DNA from: Sepiola atlantica
Lineage: Eukaryota > Mollusca > Cephalopoda > Sepiida > Sepiolidae
Assembly (NCBI GenBank): GCA_963556195.1
Contig: OY744521.1
Location: 128,241,288 to 128,305,287 of the forward strand
Length of the DNA: 64,000 bases
Reading direction: 5' to 3'
Part shown: positions 63,700-64,000 of the stretch, one piece after another
Layout: the number at the start of each line of letters is the position of its first letter
Numbering within the stretch: position 1 is the stretch's first letter
The notes under the pieces: model-generated
Told to the model about the DNA's origin: nothing
What the model saw: only the letters and a program-made list of their open reading frames with translations
Databases searched by the model: none
Made by a program: the position numbers and the translations under genes

Positions 63700-64000
63700 T
63701 TAGTACAACGGACCTTCACAAACTCAAATTTGTCAACCACTTCTACCATCGATCATGCTTGGGCAGTGGATGTGTGTGATATCATGAAACAACGTGAGGC
63801 TGGCTAAACTCCTTAGAGTAAAAACCGACATAAGGTTCCCCTTTGTAAGACATTTACATCAAGAACTTGTCTTCTACCACAACATAAAAAGACTTTCCTT
63901 TCTTCTCCCATATACAAGTGTCAGGAAGAATTTCCATGGACAAAGCTTCTTTGCAAGGGCTTCCCACCTGTGGAACGCATTACCATGGGACTGCTTCCTT
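63700..64000 (+). pseudogene. LINE C-terminal fragment, running off the window
   Basis: Plus strand encodes LHKLKFVNHFYHRSCLG and, in another frame, VRHLHQELVFYHNIKRLSFL followed by LPYTSVRKNFHGQSFFARAS and HLWNALPWDC. The N-A-L-P-W-D ending resembles LINE ORF2 C-termini. The window ends inside it. Confidence 0.65.

Noticed and set aside
1..64000. CRISPR arrays, bacterial operons, rRNA or functional tRNA genes
   Set aside because: No regular spacer-repeat arrays, Shine-Dalgarno-linked genes, rRNA cores or full cloverleafs were seen; the window is eukaryotic.

Overview
The window looks like genomic DNA of a mollusc, most likely a cephalopod of the octopus type. This is inferred from the AT-rich sequence, very large introns, and the mix of Ty3/Gypsy, Penelope-like, RTE and other LINE, hAT, mariner and tRNA-SINE-like elements. 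No database search was possible.

Host gene. One host gene can be assembled. It is the axonemal dynein intermediate chain DNAI4 (WDR78), plus strand, from about 10265 to 63157 and continuing past the right edge. Thirteen exons (10265-10385, 13174-13272, 22176-22243, 24985-25061, 30297-30475, 32973-33080, 36491-36554, 46130-46240, 51858-51970, 56144-56249, 58300-58439, 60072-60158, 63080-63157) each have AG/GT borders and join in one continuous reading frame of 450 codons. They cover the N-terminal region and the first WD-repeat sequence; the rest of the propeller lies outside. A certain initiator exon was not found.

Layout. 1-4561: decayed Ty3/Gypsy element with its 3' LTR. 4562-6900: two tandem Penelope-like (PLE) remnants, each with GIY-YIG sequence, with a hammerhead-ribozyme-like motif upstream on the plus strand and a decayed one downstream on the minus strand. 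8100-9000: an interspersed repeat and a truncated mariner. From 10.3 kb on, everything between the exons is intron filled with mobile elements. Main items: two hAT-type MITEs (one with a perfect 8-bp target duplication), other terminal-inverted-repeat and fold-back elements, five copies of one LINE family (LINE-A), several RTE 3' ends, an RTE-like remnant carrying a zinc-finger-like segment, and a Tc1/mariner remnant. There is also an uninterrupted (TTC)119 tract joined to an RTE tail, an 11-copy 127-bp satellite with a hairpin in every unit, and a gag fragment of a second LTR element. A 624-bp element sits inside a LINE-A copy without target duplication. At 47378-49676 there is a nearly intact, 5'-truncated retrotransposon ORF joining a reverse transcriptase to a restriction-like endonuclease.

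No operon, CRISPR array, rRNA or clear functional tRNA was seen. The parts that best repay a second look are selfish elements: the hammerhead/PLE cluster, the RT-endonuclease element, the TTC tract with the neighbouring satellite, and the no-duplication insertion.
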